In this document: positions 1-7,587 of the stretch, piece by piece
Layout: each line of letters begins with the position of its first letter
How positions within the stretch are numbered: position 1 is the stretch's first letter
NCBI GenBank assembly: GCA_031370675.1
Contig: JANMQT010000162.1
Span: forward strand, 1 to 22,037
DNA: 22,037 nucleotides
Origin: SZAS-18 sp031370675
GTDB taxonomy: Bacteria; Verrucomicrobiota; Verrucomicrobiia; Chthoniobacterales; SZAS-18
Reading direction: 5' to 3'
Notes under the pieces: model-generated
The model's database searches: none
What the model saw: only the letters and a program-made list of their open reading frames with translations
What the model was told of the DNA's origin: nothing
Made by a program: the position numbers and the translations under genes

Positions 1-48
1 GAAAATTTCCTCGCCGCGCGCCTCGATCAGGGGCTGGAGGTCGGTCAT
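1..48 (-). CDS. 5' end of an unidentified leftward gene (partial)
   Basis: An ATG on the minus strand at 48-46 opens a frame that runs without a stop to the window edge, giving 16 residues beginning MTDLQPLIEARGEEIF. The start region looks like that of a real soluble protein: no signal peptide and a hydrophilic helix. It is divergent from the threonine ammonia-lyase gene, with 87 bases between the two starts. Sixteen residues are too few to name a family. The presence of a gene is inferred from the frame and the divergent spacing. Confidence 0.4.
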   Translation of the reverse strand, partial: MTDLQPLIEARGEEIF

Positions 49-135
49 GCCGCGAGGATAGCACCCGACCCCGCGCGGGGAAAGCGTAGCGCGCGCGATC
101 GACCTTTCGCGCTTGGCTTCTCGCGTGGCGCGGGA

Positions 136-1362
136 TTGAGTGAGGACGTGAGCTCCCCCGTGACCTTTGCCGATATCACCGCGGCCCGTGAGCGCATCGC
201 GGGCTCGGTACTGGTGTCGCCGTGTCCGGAGTCGATTCCGCTCTCGGAGGCGACCGGCAGCACGATTTTTTGCAAGCTCGAGAATCTGCAGCGCACCGGC
301 AGCTTCAAGGAGCGCGGCGCGCGCAATGCCCTGACCCGGCTCGACCCCGCGCAGGCCAAGCGCGGTGTCATCGCCGCCAGCGCGGGCAACCACGCGCTGG
401 GCCTCGCCTACCACGGCAGCCTGCTCGGCATTCCCGTGACCGTCTGCATGCCGGAGTTTGCACCGATGATCAAGGCGAACACCTGCCGCAAGCTCGGCGC
501 GCGCGTCATTCTCGCGGGCCGCGATTTTGCCGGTGCGCGCGAAAGAGCCAATGCCGTCGCCGCTGAGGAGGGGCTCGCGTATATCCACGGCTACGATGCG
601 CCGGACATTATCGCGGGGCAGGGAACCATGGGGTTGGAGATTCTCGAGCAGGTTCCCAACCTCGAGGCCGTGATTGTCCCGGTGGGCGGGGGTGGTCTCG
701 CGGCGGGCCTCGCCCTGGCGATCAAGACGCTCCGGCCGGAGGTGAAAATTTACGGCGTGGAGGCCGAGGGTGCGACCTGCTTCCAGGAGGCGATCAAGGC
801 GGGGAAATCCGTTAGCTGTGTCACCCGCGCGACACTTGCCGACGGCCTCGCCGTGCCCGAGGCGGGGCCGAACGCCTTCGCCATCGCCGCGCCGCGGCTC
901 GAAAAAATCGTCACGGTGAACGAGGACGAAATCGCGCTCGCGATCCTGCGCATTGTCGAGTTGGAGAAGCTCGTCGTGGAGGGCGCGGGCGCGACCGGTC
1001 TCGCCGCCATGCTCGCCGGGAAGCTGCCGGAGCTGGCCGGGAAAAGGGTGGTGCTGCCATTCTGCGGCGGCAACATCGACCCCGTCATTCTCAGCCGCGT
1101 GATCGAGAAGGGCCTCGTGGCCGACGGCCGCATCGCACGTTTCCAGGCCGTGATCAGCGATCGGCCCGGCGGCCTGGCGTTGCTCACCAGGCTGCTCGCG
1201 CAGTCGGGCGCCAGCGTGCAGCAGATCGAGCACGACCGCGCGTTCGCGGGGGGCGATGTTTTCGCGGTGCGCGTTTTTTGCACGGTGGAGACGCGCGGTC
1301 GCGAACATCTGGCGGAAATTTTTCGCACGCTGGAGGCCGAGGGCATTCGCGTGATCGATTAA
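136..1362 (+). CDS. ilvA: Threonine ammonia-lyase (threonine dehydratase) with C-terminal ACT domain
   Basis: A PLP-dependent enzyme of fold type II that deaminates L-threonine to 2-oxobutanoate, in isoleucine synthesis or threonine breakdown. The cofactor lysine is K58 in the motif GSFKERGARNAL, followed by the substrate-binding segment ASAGNHA (81-87) and the phosphate-binding glycine loop VPVGGGGLAAG (181-191). Residues from about 330 to 408 form an ACT domain (FQAVISDRPGGLALLTRLL). At 408 residues with one ACT-like domain, it matches the shorter ~400-residue family rather than the 510-residue E. coli IlvA with two regulatory subdomains. Allosteric control through the ACT domain is known for the family; the ligand here cannot be told. 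The start is uncertain: TTG at 136 gives the full length, and GTG at 148 or 160 would also keep the whole enzyme. No clear ribosome-binding site is visible. Serine deamination is a common side activity. Confidence 0.9.
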   Translation: MSEDVSSPVTFADITAARERIAGSVLVSPCPESIPLSEATGSTIFCKLENLQRTGSFKERGARNALTRLDPAQAKRGVIAASAGNHALGLAYHGSLLGIPVTVCMPEFAPMIKANTCRKLGARVILAGRDFAGARERANAVAAEEGLAYIHGYDAPDIIAGQGTMGLEILEQVPNLEAVIVPVGGGGLAAGLALAIKTLRPEVKIYGVEAEGATCFQEAIKAGKSVSCVTRATLADGLAVPEAGPNAFAIAAPRLEKIVTVNEDEIALAILRIVELEKLVVEGAGATGLAAMLAGKLPELAGKRVVLPFCGGNIDPVILSRVIEKGLVADGRIARFQAVISDRPGGLALLTRLLAQSGASVQQIEHDRAFAGGDVFAVRVFCTVETRGREHLAEIFRTLEAEGIRVID

Positions 1363-1412
1363 GGGAGGCGGCGGACCTTGTATTCGTGCCCCCGCATGGG
1401 CAATCTCGAGGC

Positions 1413-1877
1413 ATGTCCAAATTTCGAGGAACGGTCTTCGGCCTTATTCTGCTCGCCTCGACGTTGCTGCCCGTCTGGGCCGCGGCGGGTGAGGCCGTGG
1501 AGCTTGACGTCAAATTCAACGACCCGCTTTCGATGGTAAAATTTGGAGGGTTGAACAAGACCATCACCATCCTTGAGACGGACCAGGACGGCATCCGCTA
1601 CGTGATTGCCGACTACACGCGCATGATGTGGCGCTCACAGGTGACCGGCCAGGTCTTGCCGGACAGCGCCAACGTCCCGCGCGACGGAACATTTGTGCAG
1701 ATTCCGACGGTGACGGAACGCAAACGAAAAAAGAGCGACCCCGACGATGGGTCGGGCCGGATCGATGGCCTCTATCTTTTGTACGAGGAGCCAACGACGG
1801 GCCTGAAGATCTATTTCAAGGACACGCTTGCCACGCCCGCCGACGCGGTCCGTTTGAAGATTGTTCCCGGCAATTAG
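1413..1877 (+). CDS. Small exported protein of unknown function
   Basis: Predicts 154 residues. The N-terminus is a textbook signal peptide: basic start MSKFRG, hydrophobic core GLILLASTLLPVW, then AAAGEAV, with a likely signal peptidase I cut after A25. The mature part is about 129 residues, mostly beta-strand in character, with a strongly basic and acidic segment ERKRKKSDPDDGSGR near the middle and no cysteines for lipidation or disulfides. I do not recognise a family. The ATG at 1413 is chosen because it places the signal sequence at the very start; upstream in-frame extension lies in threonine lyase coding sequence. It lies 50 bases after the lyase gene and 150 bases before the MacA-like gene, so it could belong with either or neither. 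Location in the periplasm is inferred from the signal peptide. Confidence 0.7.
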   Translation: MSKFRGTVFGLILLASTLLPVWAAAGEAVELDVKFNDPLSMVKFGGLNKTITILETDQDGIRYVIADYTRMMWRSQVTGQVLPDSANVPRDGTFVQIPTVTERKRKKSDPDDGSGRIDGLYLLYEEPTTGLKIYFKDTLATPADAVRLKIVPGN

Positions 1878-1991
1878 GCTGGCACGCCGGGATTGCGCAG
1901 TAGCCCGCGTCGTCTTGATCCGCGACCCGGTCTGACGCATCGTGCCGCGTGGCAGCGCCAGAAAGCTTGTGCTTGAGGTCTGGACGGTTGC

Positions 1992-2007
1992 GGTTCGGCG
2001 CAGAACC
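1992..2007. promoter_or_regulatory. Small inverted repeat before the MacA-like gene
   Basis: GGTTC (1992-1996) and GAACC (2003-2007) are perfect complements around a 6-base loop. Flanking GTT and AAC can extend the stem past a two-base bulge. It sits 20 bases before the macA-like ATG. It could be an operator or a leader hairpin; there is no T-tract, so it is not a good terminator. Chance occurrence in GC-rich DNA is possible. The rest of the 1878-2027 gap shows nothing convincing. Confidence 0.25.
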
Positions 2008-2027
2008 AACTTATCGGTCCTTCCCCC

Positions 2028-3272
2028 ATGAATTCCAGACTTCGCCTGTTCGCAATCATCGTTGCCGCCCTCGCCGCCGTTGGCTTCATCGCCTGGAAGT
2101 TCATTCCCGGCGTCGGCCGCGAAAAGATCATCTACACCACGGCGCCGGTCATCAAGGGGAATATCGTTCGCGTCGTCACGGCAAATGGCGATCTGAACCC
2201 GCTCATCAACGTCACGGTCGGCTGCCAGATTTCCGGCACGATTTCGAAGCTCTACGTGGACTACAACTCACCCGTGAAGGCGGGGCAGTTGATCGCGGAA
2301 ATCGATCCTCCCACCTACGAGGCGAATGTGGCATCGGCGCAGGGCGCGCTCGCCCAGGCCCGGGCGAATCTCGAGATCGCGCGCCTCAACGAGTCGCGGA
2401 CCCGCGGCTTGCGCGACAACCGCGTCGCGTCGCAGGCCGATTACGACAAGGCGAAGACCGACCTCATGCAGGCCGATGCGACCATCCTGGTGCAGGAAGC
2501 GGCGGTGAAGCGCGCGCAGGTGGATCTGGATCGCTGCAGCATTCGCGCGCCGATCGATGGCATCGTGATCTCACGCTCCATCGATGTCGGACAGACCGTC
2601 GCCGCGAGCCTGAACGCGCCCGTACTGTTCACGATCGCAAACGATCTGACGAAAATGCAGATCAACGCCAAGGTTGCCGAGGCCGACGTGGGCGGCGTCG
2701 AGGTCGGACAGGAGGTCACGTTCAACGTCGACGCCTTTCCGCAGCAGCCGTTCACGGGCCGGGTCATCCAGGTCCGCAATTCGCCCATCATCGTCGACAA
2801 CGTTGTGAACTACGACACGATCATTGAGGTGGCCAATCCCGACCTGAAACTGAAGCCTGGCATGACGGCCAGCGTCTCGATCCAGCTTGCCAAGCGCGAG
2901 GGAGTGCTGCGCGTGCCGAATGCGGCGCTGCGTTTCCGCCCGCCCGAGGGCGTGCCGGTCGAGGGCGGCAACAAAGCCCCGGTCGCAGCACCGGGTCCGG
3001 CCGGGCCCCCGCCGGGTGGGGGCGCCCCCGGCGGCCGGCCGGCGGCGACCCGCGCCCCGACTTCGCGCACGGCCTACCTCGCGCCGATCGGCGGAGGCGA
3101 GACGTTACGCCCCGTGCAGGTGAAGACCGGCATTACCGACGGCGTCTTCACCGAGGTCCTCGATGGATTAAAGGAGGGTGATTTGCTGGTCACCGCGGTG
3201 AAGAGCGGCATGCCCGTCGCTTCGAGCACCCAGACCGCCAATCCGCTGACCGGATCGCAACCCCGCCGCTAG
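2028..3272 (+). CDS. macA: MacA-like periplasmic adaptor subunit (HlyD/RND membrane-fusion family)
   Basis: 414 residues. An uncleaved N-terminal membrane anchor (about 7-26) is followed by a split lipoyl/barrel-sandwich domain (about 60-95 and 170-205), an alpha-helical coiled-coil hairpin rich in Ala, Arg and Gln (about 97-168), and the beta-barrel and membrane-proximal domains. In tripartite exporters this protein bridges the inner-membrane ABC transporter and a TolC-type channel. It is the first gene of a three-gene set with the ATPase (18 bases downstream) and the permease. An unusual Pro/Gly/Ala-rich stretch (about 309-347) interrupts the C-terminal membrane-proximal region. No outer-membrane factor is encoded in the window. 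The name macA is by similarity of architecture; the substrate (peptide, antibiotic, lipid or siderophore) cannot be told. Confidence 0.85.
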   Translation: MNSRLRLFAIIVAALAAVGFIAWKFIPGVGREKIIYTTAPVIKGNIVRVVTANGDLNPLINVTVGCQISGTISKLYVDYNSPVKAGQLIAEIDPPTYEANVASAQGALAQARANLEIARLNESRTRGLRDNRVASQADYDKAKTDLMQADATILVQEAAVKRAQVDLDRCSIRAPIDGIVISRSIDVGQTVAASLNAPVLFTIANDLTKMQINAKVAEADVGGVEVGQEVTFNVDAFPQQPFTGRVIQVRNSPIIVDNVVNYDTIIEVANPDLKLKPGMTASVSIQLAKREGVLRVPNAALRFRPPEGVPVEGGNKAPVAAPGPAGPPPGGGAPGGRPAATRAPTSRTAYLAPIGGGETLRPVQVKTGITDGVFTEVLDGLKEGDLLVTAVKSGMPVASSTQTANPLTGSQPRR

Positions 3273-3290
3273 GCCGGAAATTTTCTCATC

Positions 3291-4067
3291 ATGGCGCCCG
3301 TCATCGAACTGCAGGACCTGCACAAGATCTACCGTTCCGACGGCGCGGATGTGCATGCCGTGCGCGGAGTATCGCTGGCGATCAACGCGGGCGAGTTCGT
3401 CGCGGTGATGGGCGCGAGCGGCTCGGGGAAATCGACGCTGATGAACATCATCGGCTGCCTCGACCGCCCGACCCGCGGGACGTTTCGCCTCGATGGCACC
3501 GATGTCTCGGGGTTGTCGAAGGACGAGCTGGCCGATATTCGAAACCGAAAGGTTGGATTCGTCTTCCAGGGATTCCACCTGCTCGCGCGGACGACGGCGC
3601 TGGAGAACGTGGAATTGCCGCTCTTGTATTCGAAGCCCGAGATTTCCACGCGGCAGCAGCGGGAGCGCGCGATGGAGGTGTTGAAGCAGGTGGGTTTGCA
3701 GGAGCGCGAGGACCATCGCCCGAACCAGCTTTCCGGCGGCCAGCAGCAGCGCGTGGCGATCGCGCGCGCCCTGGTCAACCGGCCCACGCTGATTCTTGCC
3801 GATGAGCCGACCGGCAATCTCGACTCGCGGACCAGCATCGAGATCATGGGCCTGTTCCAGCAACTCAATGAAAATGGAATCACCATTGTCATGGTCACGC
3901 ACGAGGCGGACATTGCCGCGTACACGAAGCGCAATGTCGTGATGTTCGATGGCACCGTCCTGTCGGATCGGCCCGTCGAGAAGCGACTGCACGCGGACGT
4001 CGAACTCGCACGGCTAATCGCCTCCCAGAAGGCCGAGCTCACGCCGGATCTCGCCGCCACGCCATGA
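3291..4067 (+). CDS. MacB/LolD-type ABC transporter ATP-binding protein
   Basis: 258 residues, a complete ABC nucleotide-binding domain. Visible motifs in order are Walker A GASGSGKST (41-49), Q-loop Q93 in FQGFHLL, signature LSGGQQQRVAIARAL (147-161), Walker B LILADEPTGNLD (167-178) and switch histidine H204 in MVTHEAD. The DEPTGNLDS form and the D-loop are typical of the MacB/LolD/FtsE group that powers FtsX-type permeases by mechanotransmission. In E. coli MacB the ATPase is fused to the permease; here the two halves are separate genes overlapping by four bases (ATGA at 4064-4067), which suggests coupled translation and one complex. The tail after about residue 225 is extended. Start ATG at 3291 fits the family N-terminus. 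Confidence 0.92.
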   Translation: MAPVIELQDLHKIYRSDGADVHAVRGVSLAINAGEFVAVMGASGSGKSTLMNIIGCLDRPTRGTFRLDGTDVSGLSKDELADIRNRKVGFVFQGFHLLARTTALENVELPLLYSKPEISTRQQRERAMEVLKQVGLQEREDHRPNQLSGGQQQRVAIARALVNRPTLILADEPTGNLDSRTSIEIMGLFQQLNENGITIVMVTHEADIAAYTKRNVVMFDGTVLSDRPVEKRLHADVELARLIASQKAELTPDLAATP

Positions 4068-5284
4068 AAATCGCCGCCACCTTCCGGACCGCGGGACGGG
4101 CCCTGCTCCGCAATAAGCTGCGCAGCCTGCTCACCGCGCTCGGCATCATCATAGGCGTCGGCGCGGTGATCGCGATGACCAGCATCGGCGCCGGCGCGAA
4201 GTCCCAGGTCGAGTCGCAAATCGCCAGCCTGGGCGACAACGTCATCATCGTGATCTCGGGCAGCACGACGCGCAGCGGCATCAACACGGGCTGGGGCAGC
4301 GCCGGCACGCTGACGGTCGAGGACGCCGACGCCATCCAGCGCGAGGCGCTGGGCGTGGCCGCGGTCAGCAAGGGCATCCGCAAGCCCATGCGGATCGCCG
4401 CCGGCAACCAGAACTGGTTCACCACCGTGCAGGGCGAGTCGCCGAGCTATTTCGATGTGCGCAAATGGCCGTTCTCGTTCGGCGAGGGCTTCACGGAGCG
4501 CGATGTCATCGCTGCCGCCAAGGTGTGCGTGATCGGCAACACCATCGCCAAGCAGATTTTTGGTTCCGCGGACGCCGCCCTCGGCCAGACCATGCGCGTG
4601 AAAAACGTGCCGTTCACGATCGTCGGCGTCCTGGTCGCAAAGGGAAACAACTTCATGGGCCAGGACCAGGACGACGTCGTGATCATGCCCTACACAAGCG
4701 CGATGAAACGGATTTCCGGCGACAAGAAACTCCGGCTGATCACCATCAAGGCCGAGAACACGGAGAGTCTCGCGGTGGCGCAGCAGCAGATCGCAGGCGT
4801 GCTGCGCGAGCGCCACGGCATCCGTCCGGGGCAAGACGACGACTTCACCGTGCGCAGCCAAGAGGACATCGCGCAGGCGGCCACCGCGACCACGAAAGTG
4901 ATGACCATCCTGCTCGCCGCCATCGCCAGCGTGTCGCTACTCGTGGGCGGCATCGGCATCATGAACATCATGCTGGTGAGCGTGACGGAGCGGACGCGCG
5001 AGATCGGCCTGCGCCTCGCGATCGGGGCGCACGGGCGCGATGTGCTGCTTCAATTCCTGATCGAGGCCGCGACCATCAGCCTGCTCGGTGGCATCGTGGG
5101 GATCCTGCTCGGCGTGGGCATCTCCCAACTGCTGAGCGCGCGCTTCGACTGGCCCACCCTGATCTCGCCGGCGTCGATCGTGGTGGCTTTCGTCTTCAGC
5201 GGCGCGGTCGGCGTGTTCTTCGGCTTCTACCCCGCCCGCAAGGCCGCCGCCCTCGATCCGATTGATGCCCTACGGCATGAATGA
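4064..5284 (+). CDS. MacB-type ABC transporter permease (MacB_PCD and FtsX domains)
   Basis: 406 residues with the four-helix layout of MacB-type permeases. TM1 follows the short amphipathic start (LLRNKLRSLLTALGIIIGVG, about 14-33). A large extracytoplasmic domain (about 45-275) follows. Three further helices lie at about 279-303, 331-355 and 369-391, making the FtsX domain, with the conserved VTERTREIGLRLAIGA loop after TM2 and the C-terminal PARKAAALDPIDALRHE. This type does not move substrate through the membrane; ATP-driven movement of the periplasmic domain pushes substrate through the MacA/TolC conduit. It overlaps the ATPase gene by four bases. Its stop codon (5282-5284) is two bases from the stop of the opposing DUF5069 gene. 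Confidence 0.92.
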   Translation: MKIAATFRTAGRALLRNKLRSLLTALGIIIGVGAVIAMTSIGAGAKSQVESQIASLGDNVIIVISGSTTRSGINTGWGSAGTLTVEDADAIQREALGVAAVSKGIRKPMRIAAGNQNWFTTVQGESPSYFDVRKWPFSFGEGFTERDVIAAAKVCVIGNTIAKQIFGSADAALGQTMRVKNVPFTIVGVLVAKGNNFMGQDQDDVVIMPYTSAMKRISGDKKLRLITIKAENTESLAVAQQQIAGVLRERHGIRPGQDDDFTVRSQEDIAQAATATTKVMTILLAAIASVSLLVGGIGIMNIMLVSVTERTREIGLRLAIGAHGRDVLLQFLIEAATISLLGGIVGILLGVGISQLLSARFDWPTLISPASIVVAFVFSGAVGVFFGFYPARKAAALDPIDALRHE

Positions 5285-5286
5285 CG

Positions 5287-5766
5287 TCACATCCGACCTT
5301 CTTCGAGGTCGTAAATGTCGAAGAACACATGCACCGGCCGGTTCTTCGGGATGAACTGCGGCACGTAGGTCTCCATGTATTCCTGCAGGCCATCCGGCAA
5401 TTCACTGAGGCGCTTTTCGCGCCAGGCATTGTTCCACTTGATGATGTCGATCGCCGGACGCGTCTTCGCGTGCTGGGTGACGAACTCCGCGATTTCCTCG
5501 TCGGTCGCCCCGGCGGCCACCTTCGCCTTGAAGGCCTCGGCGTCGATGCCGGTGTAATCGAAAAAGTAGCGATCGAGCGGGCAGTTGAAATGGTATTCGC
5601 CGTTGGTGCCGTTCACGACCGCCCGGCACTTGTCGAGCGTGCGTCCGGCCAGCACATAGCCGGCCAGTTTTTCCCGCGGACTACGCGGAAACGTCTTCGG
5701 CTTCGTCAGATCGAGCGCGAGTTTCTTCAACTTGTCGGACACGGGATGCGCGGTGGTGGTGCTCAT
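5287..5766 (-). CDS. DUF5069 family protein
   Basis: 159 residues, cytoplasmic, no signal peptide or membrane segment. The sequence DLTKPKTFPRSPREKLAGYV, then a conserved stretch with DKCRA, GEYHFNCPLDRYFFDYTGID, matches my memory of the DUF5069 family, which is common in Verrucomicrobiota, Acidobacteria and Planctomycetes. Function is unknown. One conserved-looking cysteine is in NCPLD. The C-terminal part (RPAIDIIKWNNAWREKRLSEL and following) is longer than the core domain and is Trp/Tyr-rich. The ATG at 5766 is supported by the family start. Upstream (5791-5810) there is an inverted-repeat box shared with the nitroreductase promoter, suggesting regulation. It is monocistronic or last in its transcript and ends two bases from macB. 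Confidence 0.8.
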   Translation of the reverse strand: MSTTTAHPVSDKLKKLALDLTKPKTFPRSPREKLAGYVLAGRTLDKCRAVVNGTNGEYHFNCPLDRYFFDYTGIDAEAFKAKVAAGATDEEIAEFVTQHAKTRPAIDIIKWNNAWREKRLSELPDGLQEYMETYVPQFIPKNRPVHVFFDIYDLEEGRM

Positions 5767-5790
5767 GATATTTCTTGGTTTGGTGACTGT

Positions 5791-5810
5791 TATGTAACAA
5801 CAATAGTTAC
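5791..5810 (-). promoter_or_regulatory. Candidate operator (GTAACTAT box) upstream of the DUF5069 gene
   Basis: Read on the minus strand this is GTAACTATTGTTGTTAC followed by ATA. GTAAC and GTTAC form a perfect 5-base inverted repeat with a 7-base spacer (5794-5810). A second overlapping palindrome, TGTTA-TG-TAACA, lies at 5788-5799. The box ends 24 bases before the ATG, where a promoter would be expected. It matches 16 of 20 bases of the element before the nitroreductase gene (14102-14121) in the same orientation. An HxlR- or MarR-type repressor site is a guess. Confidence 0.5.
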
Positions 5811-5832
5811 GATAAGCGGGCGCCCGAAGTCG

Positions 5833-7566
5833 TCAAGGGCGGGCGGCGGCCGCGGGGGGGTTGGCCGTCAGGACGAATTCGCCGGCGTGGCCGATTTCAC
5901 TCCAGCCGAGCGCCTTGAACTCCCGTTCAAAATCAGGACGACGCATCAGGCCGTAGGCAGGGCGGTTCGCCGCGAAGCCCGACAGGAGTTGCGCCTGATC
6001 CTCGACGAGCCGGAATTGTTGTTCGCGGTTCAGTGGCAGGACGACGTCCGCGTCGGCCCGCGTGGCGCCGACCGGCCGGCCCAGATAAAATTCAAAACCG
6101 TGCGCGCGAACCCGCCAGGTGAAGACGGCGGCGGCGGCGTAATCGGGCCGACCGCTGACCAGGGCGGCCAGCGACTTTACCGATGCCTGGCGTCCGAAGC
6201 GGTCGTTCAGTTGGGTGGCCTGCGTAAAGACCAGCAGCCACAAACCGACGCCGAGGATCGCCAGCGCCAAACCGCCGATGGTTTCAAATGCAGGCCAAAG
6301 ATGGGCCTCGTCCGCCGCCTGCCATTTCGTTCCCAGGTATGCGGCGCCCGCGCACACGAGCGCCAGCAATCCGATTGATGGTCCGAACCACCACGCGAAT
6401 CCGAATTCCTTCCAACGCTCAAACGTGAGTGAGGCGCCACTCAGCGCAACCGCCGGGCTGGCGATGAACGCGAGGCCGCAGACCAGGCCGATGCGGCGCC
6501 ACCAGACTGACCAGAAATTCGCGATGCCTGCCGCTGGCGTGATCGTCGCCGCGTCACTCCAACGTCCCCCGCCGGCGAGCCACAACGCGAGGGCCGGCAT
6601 GAGCGGCAGAATGTAGGTAAAAAGTTTCGAACCCGAGAGCGACAGGATAATCAGCGGCGGCACCGTCCAACCCACCAGCAACCAACCGGTGGGCGAGATG
6701 TGCCAGCCGGCCTTGCGCAAGCCCAGTCCATTCAACAACGCCGTCAGCGCGACAAAAAGCCACGGCATAATCCCCGCGATGAGCACCGGCACAAAGAAGA
6801 GCAGGGGCTGCGAGCGACCGTGGGTCTTCGAGGCAAATCGCTGCACCAGTTCGTACTTCACGAAATAGTCGTAGAGAGTCGGATCCCGCAGCGCCATCGC
6901 GGCGAACCACGACATGGCAATTGCCGCCGTGAGAACCATTCCCGGGAGCCAGCGCAGCTTGGTTTTCGGGAGGCCGGCGCGGCGCCGGCCGAAGTTCCAG
7001 GCGAGCCCCGCAAAGATCGGCACGACGAGCGCCATCGGCCCTTTCGTGAGGAAGCCCAGTCCCATCGCGGCGAAGAAACCGAATTCGAACCAGCCGCTGC
7101 CGCCCGTCGCCCGCCGGACAAAACACGCGATCGCCGCGACGATCCAAAACGTCATCATCATGTCGGGCGTGATCGAGCGCGCGAGAACGAAGAACTCAAG
7201 GCACGCCAGCAGGACGCCGGCCGCCGCCAGGCCGATGCGCGGGCCGCCGAGCCGGCGACCGATCCAGGCCGTGAGTAGAAGCGTTCCGGCCGCCGTCAGC
7301 GCGGACGGGAGGCGCGCGGCCCATTCGCTGATCCCGAAAAGCTTCAGGCTGATCGCAGTTGCCCAATAGATCACCGGTGGTTTTTGAAAATGCTCAATGC
7401 CATTGAGGCGCGGCACGAGCCAGTCGCCGGACTCCAGCATCTCGCGCGCGATTTCCGCGTAGCGTCCCTCATCGGGCTCGACCAGTCCGCGGTCGCCAAG
7501 GCCTGTCAGCAGGGCGAACGCAAAGGCGGCTACGATCAGCCAGCGGGCGAGGGGAACGCGATCCAT
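5833..7566 (-). CDS. ArnT-like glycosyltransferase (GT39/GT83, PMT superfamily)
   Basis: About 577 residues, an integral membrane GT-C enzyme. The first extracytoplasmic loop has the hallmark EPDEGRYAEIAREM (30-43) with acidic pair D32/E33, followed by DWLVPRLNGIEHFQKPPVIYW. About a dozen hydrophobic segments span residues 9 to 440, and a soluble C-terminal domain ends the protein. Relatives such as E. coli ArnT use undecaprenyl-phosphate sugars to glycosylate lipid A or other envelope targets on the outer face of the inner membrane. It lies 21 bases after the GT2 gene, so the two are probably one operon. The start is ATG at 7566; a GTG at 7578 would add four residues. Donor and acceptor are unknown; calling it arnT proper is not justified because no other arn genes are present. 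Confidence 0.85.
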   Translation of the reverse strand: MDRVPLARWLIVAAFAFALLTGLGDRGLVEPDEGRYAEIAREMLESGDWLVPRLNGIEHFQKPPVIYWATAISLKLFGISEWAARLPSALTAAGTLLLTAWIGRRLGGPRIGLAAAGVLLACLEFFVLARSITPDMMMTFWIVAAIACFVRRATGGSGWFEFGFFAAMGLGFLTKGPMALVVPIFAGLAWNFGRRRAGLPKTKLRWLPGMVLTAAIAMSWFAAMALRDPTLYDYFVKYELVQRFASKTHGRSQPLLFFVPVLIAGIMPWLFVALTALLNGLGLRKAGWHISPTGWLLVGWTVPPLIILSLSGSKLFTYILPLMPALALWLAGGGRWSDAATITPAAGIANFWSVWWRRIGLVCGLAFIASPAVALSGASLTFERWKEFGFAWWFGPSIGLLALVCAGAAYLGTKWQAADEAHLWPAFETIGGLALAILGVGLWLLVFTQATQLNDRFGRQASVKSLAALVSGRPDYAAAAVFTWRVRAHGFEFYLGRPVGATRADADVVLPLNREQQFRLVEDQAQLLSGFAANRPAYGLMRRPDFEREFKALGWSEIGHAGEFVLTANPPAAAARP

Positions 7567-7587
7567 GGTGAGCCGCACCCATACGCC

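Noticed and set aside
69..112. GC palindromes CCCCGCGCGGGG (69-80) and GCGCGA/TCGCGC (93-98, 107-112) before the threonine lyase gene
   Set aside because: Such GC-only palindromes are frequent by chance at this base composition; no promoter element or T-tract supports a role.
3329..4861. Long open frame (510 codons) on the minus strand opposite the exporter ATPase and permease
   Set aside because: It is a frame mirrored from high-GC coding sequence; the product is His/Arg/Asp-rich without domains, while the plus strand encodes clear ABC motifs.
5281..6378. 365-codon plus-strand frame opposite the DUF5069 and ArnT-like genes
   Set aside because: It spans two real genes and their intergenic gap, has no recognisable motif, and the minus-strand products match families end to end.
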